Origin: Actinomycetes bacterium
GTDB taxonomy: Bacteria > Actinomycetota > Acidimicrobiia > Acidimicrobiales > SZUA-35
DNA length: 14,655 nt
NCBI GenBank assembly: GCA_024227975.1
Contig: JAAETV010000347.1
Span: 1-14,655 of the forward strand
Reading direction: 5' to 3'
Position 1 is the stretch's first letter; each line of letters starts with the position of its first letter. Position numbers and translations under genes: made by a program. This document shows positions 14,269-14,655 of the stretch, piece by piece. Under the pieces are notes generated by a model that did not search any database, was not told the origin of the DNA, and worked only from the letters and a program-made list of their open reading frames with translations.

Positions 14269-14655
14269 ATGGCGACTGACGAACCCAACCAGCGCACAAG
14301 GTTGGCGGGCACGCCCGACCCGATGTACACCTGGCCGGGAGCCAACGGCATAGCCATAGCCGGTGACGTCTGGGGACCGGTCGACGGTCCGGTGGTGATC
14401 CTCCAACACGGGGGCGGCCAAACCCGCCATGCCTGGAAAGGGGCCGGTGAACGCCTCGGCCAAGCCGGCTACCGGGCCGTGGCCATCGACGCCCGGGGCC
14501 ACGGTGACTCCTCGTGGTCGCCAAACGGCAGCTACGAACAAACCGACATGGTGGACGACCTGGTGGCCGTTGTCGATGCCCTCGGCGGTCATCGACCAGT
14601 CCTGGTCGGCGCATCCATGGGTGGCGGCGTCAGCCTGCACGCCTGCGGCGAAGAC
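14269..14655 (+). CDS. Alpha/beta hydrolase, N-terminal part (3' end outside window)
   Basis: The frame is open from ATG 14269 to the window end (129 residues). It reads as the first half of an alpha/beta-hydrolase: strand PVVILQ, the oxyanion-hole motif HGGGQTRHAW (47-56), strand AVAIDARGHGDSSW (70-83), a helix with DDLVAVVDALGG, and the nucleophile elbow GASMGGGVSLH (114-124), with S116 as the catalytic serine. The acid and histidine of the triad lie beyond the window. Family members include esterases, peroxidases and epoxide hydrolases; the HGGGQTRHAW version is common in actinobacteria, substrate unknown. An AAGGA (14255-14259) nine nt before the ATG is the best ribosome binding site in the window. 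The gene is divergent from the PRTase-like gene. Confidence 0.9.
   Translation, partial: MATDEPNQRTRLAGTPDPMYTWPGANGIAIAGDVWGPVDGPVVILQHGGGQTRHAWKGAGERLGQAGYRAVAIDARGHGDSSWSPNGSYEQTDMVDDLVAVVDALGGHRPVLVGASMGGGVSLHACGED

Noticed and set aside
1..14655. New defence, phage, toxin-antitoxin or CRISPR-like system
   Set aside because: I looked for integrase/transposase motifs, paired small genes, nuclease-effector pairs and regular repeats. Only housekeeping-type and single accessory genes on alternating strands were found.

Overview
The window looks like a chromosomal stretch of a high-GC actinobacterium. The evidence is threefold. Coding frames are GC-rich with G/C-biased third positions. Several starts are GTG or TTG with a TAnnnT-like -10 box only 6-9 nt upstream, the arrangement of leaderless actinobacterial transcripts. 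The enzyme families (acyl-CoA dehydrogenase ending in GGTDEVQRNIIGERVLGLPRE, HGGGQTRHAW-type alpha/beta hydrolase) are common in Actinomycetota. An Acidimicrobiia-like uncultured lineage is my guess, not something the sequence proves.

Layout: 1-1036 is cell-envelope material: the C-terminal end of an OmpA-like peptidoglycan-binding protein, then a Thr/Ser-rich lipoprotein. 1071-2367 (minus) is a CHASE3-HAMP chemoreceptor that has lost its central signalling tip and changes frame at the join. 2578-3870 (minus) is an MFS exporter. 3871-4940 is about 1 kb with no convincing gene. 4941-6203 is a membrane-anchored right-handed beta-helix protein with a Thr-rich linker. 6566-6829 is a small DUF2007-like protein. 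6830-7289 holds hairpins, a possible tiny ORF, and the N-terminal fragment of a low-molecular-weight phosphatase-like gene. 7290-8012 (minus) is endonuclease V. 8145-8435 is a small two-helix membrane protein. 8436-8724 is non-coding but rich in competing stems. 8725-10071 is a GT4 glycosyltransferase, 10157-11416 an acyl-CoA dehydrogenase, 11436-12983 (minus) a fused iron-sulfur L-serine dehydratase, 13120-14103 (minus) an unrecognised protein with a phosphoribosyltransferase-like PRPP loop, and 14269 to the end a truncated alpha/beta hydrolase.

The genes do not form an obvious operon or defence island. They are mostly single genes on alternating strands with their own promoter-like elements. 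I found no tRNA, rRNA, CRISPR array, integrase or intact insertion sequence, and no clear new multi-gene system. The items most worth a second look are the chemoreceptor with its signalling tip excised, the mutually exclusive stems upstream of the glycosyltransferase, the phosphatase-like gene fragment, the orphan PRTase-like protein, and the run of leaderless-type starts.
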